From Promethearchaeota archaeon (GTDB lineage Archaea; Asgardarchaeota; Lokiarchaeia; Sigynarchaeales; SOKP01): 6,470 bases of DNA. The notes beneath the pieces were generated by a model. It saw only the letters and a program-made list of their open reading frames with translations. It searched no databases and was not told the DNA's origin. The translations under genes were made by a program, and so were the position numbers. How positions within the stretch are numbered: position 1 is the stretch's first letter; every line of letters starts with the position of its first letter. This document shows positions 5,977-6,470 of this stretch, piece after piece. Location: assembly GCA_016839845.1 (NCBI GenBank), contig JAEOTL010000163.1:1-6470 (forward strand). Reading direction: 5' to 3'.

Positions 5977-6429
5977 ATGAGTAGAATGCATAAAAAACTA
6001 AAAATTAGTTTGTTGTTATTAGCAGTGACCTTTACAATCCAGTCCTTTTCTTTTCCGATTTTAACTCATGCATTTTACTTTGAAGTAATAAGATTTGAAA
6101 CCGATAAGCAGCTATATCATACTAACGAGACTCTAGGAATTACTGCCTCATGGACATTGATTTATGATAATCTTACGGAAATTTCTTTTATACAGGTTAA
6201 AATATTTGATTCCAATGAGGAATTAGTTTGGAATTCCACGAAATATATTGCTATAGGTACAAGTGAGCATAGCTGGTCAGTAAATATTTCACGGTTGGGG
6301 TTGGTTATGAGTAATAAAAACTGTGATATAACTCTTAGGTTGTTGCAAGTTTTACACTGGTATTTGAGGGAATATCCTTTAATTGTTGTTGGAGGGAGTG
6401 GAATCGGTGAACACACGGATCGCAGATAG
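5977..6429 (+). CDS. Secreted protein with signal peptide, unknown function
   Basis: A 150-residue exported protein. The N-terminus MSRMHKKLK is basic, followed by a hydrophobic core (ISLLLLAVTFTIQSFSF, 10-26) and a probable signal-peptidase site after THA (30-32). The mature part starts FYFEVIRFETDKQLYHTNET and looks like an Ig-like or other beta-sandwich domain, with alternating strands such as ISFIQVKIFD (69-78). Four N-glycosylation sequons, N50, N65, N86 and N103, suit an archaeal cell-surface protein. From memory this type of domain is common in Lokiarchaeota surface proteins. There is no C-terminal membrane anchor, and the last 30 or so residues (GGSGIGEHTDRR at the end) differ in character from the rest, so the gene may be a truncated version of a longer one. 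ATG at 5977 is the first possible start (in-frame TAG at 5965); M4 is an alternative. No Shine-Dalgarno site is visible. Confidence 0.7.
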   Translation: MSRMHKKLKISLLLLAVTFTIQSFSFPILTHAFYFEVIRFETDKQLYHTNETLGITASWTLIYDNLTEISFIQVKIFDSNEELVWNSTKYIAIGTSEHSWSVNISRLGLVMSNKNCDITLRLLQVLHWYLREYPLIVVGGSGIGEHTDRR

Positions 6430-6453
6430 AATTATCGGCAAACGCAATTCTAT
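6426..6453. repeat. Perfect 8-bp inverted repeat at the end of the secreted-protein gene
   Basis: ATAGAATT (6426-6433) and AATTCTAT (6446-6453) are exact reverse complements around a 12-base loop. The left arm covers the TAG stop at 6427-6429. No T-run follows in the 17 bases left in the window, so it is a weak terminator candidate. It could equally be a binding site or the edge of a mobile sequence. Confidence 0.5.
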
Positions 6454-6470
6454 TAAACCACACTCGTGGA

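Noticed and set aside
6162..6416. Minus-strand 84-residue open frame opposite the secreted protein
   Set aside because: The + strand frame has a clear signal peptide and sequons. The antisense frame has no such features.
6302..6470. Frameshifted continuation of the secreted protein in another frame
   Set aside because: Both other frames contain stop codons and show no similarity in style to the upstream domain, so a simple frameshift is not supported.
1..6470. CRISPR array, transposase, integrase, tRNA or other structured RNA
   Set aside because: I looked for regularly spaced repeats, transposase-like frames and tRNA-like cloverleaf sequences and found none.

Overview
This is an AT-rich window in which every credible gene is on the + strand. 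I think it comes from an archaeon, most likely of the Asgard (Lokiarchaeota-like) group. The reasons are: a long leucine-rich-repeat (LRR) protein whose flanking domains resemble, from memory, a family expanded in those genomes; a short secreted beta-rich protein with several N-glycosylation sequons; a small conserved-looking 169-residue protein; and weak or absent ribosome-binding sites on several genes. No rRNA, tRNA, or ribosomal protein gene is present, so this assignment is an inference. A bacterial origin cannot be excluded, because the DNA ligase is of the bacterial NAD+-dependent type and one terminator looks bacterial.

Layout: (1) 1-173, the 3' end of a membrane protein gene, followed by an oligo-T stretch. 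(2) 347-2473, a 708-residue LRR protein in which the same unnamed module occurs on both sides of the LRR block. (3) 2555-3064, a 169-residue protein of unknown function that starts with GTG. It may be a metalloprotease-like protein that has lost its HExxH motif, and its last codons are repeated in frame just after the stop codon. (4) 3224-5128, a full-length but divergent LigA with adenylation, OB, zinc-finger, HhH and BRCT domains. (5) 5176-5319, a 47-residue zinc-ribbon protein 47 bases after the ligase, closed by a strong hairpin plus T8 terminator. (6) 5413-5901, a 162-residue orphan protein with a histidine cluster, followed by two hairpins. (7) 5977-6429, a secreted protein with a signal peptide, followed by an inverted repeat that overlaps its stop codon.

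Nothing shows the genes acting as one system. The only likely transcription unit is ligase plus zinc ribbon, because of the short spacing and the single terminator after the pair. The remaining genes are separated by 75 to 173 bases and look like individually transcribed accessory genes. No stretch longer than 300 bases lacks a gene. I see no CRISPR array, insertion sequence or transposase. The most interesting points are the unusual active-site neighbourhood of the NAD+ ligase in a probably archaeal setting, the duplicated LRR-flanking module, and the apparent loss of a protease motif in the 169-residue protein.
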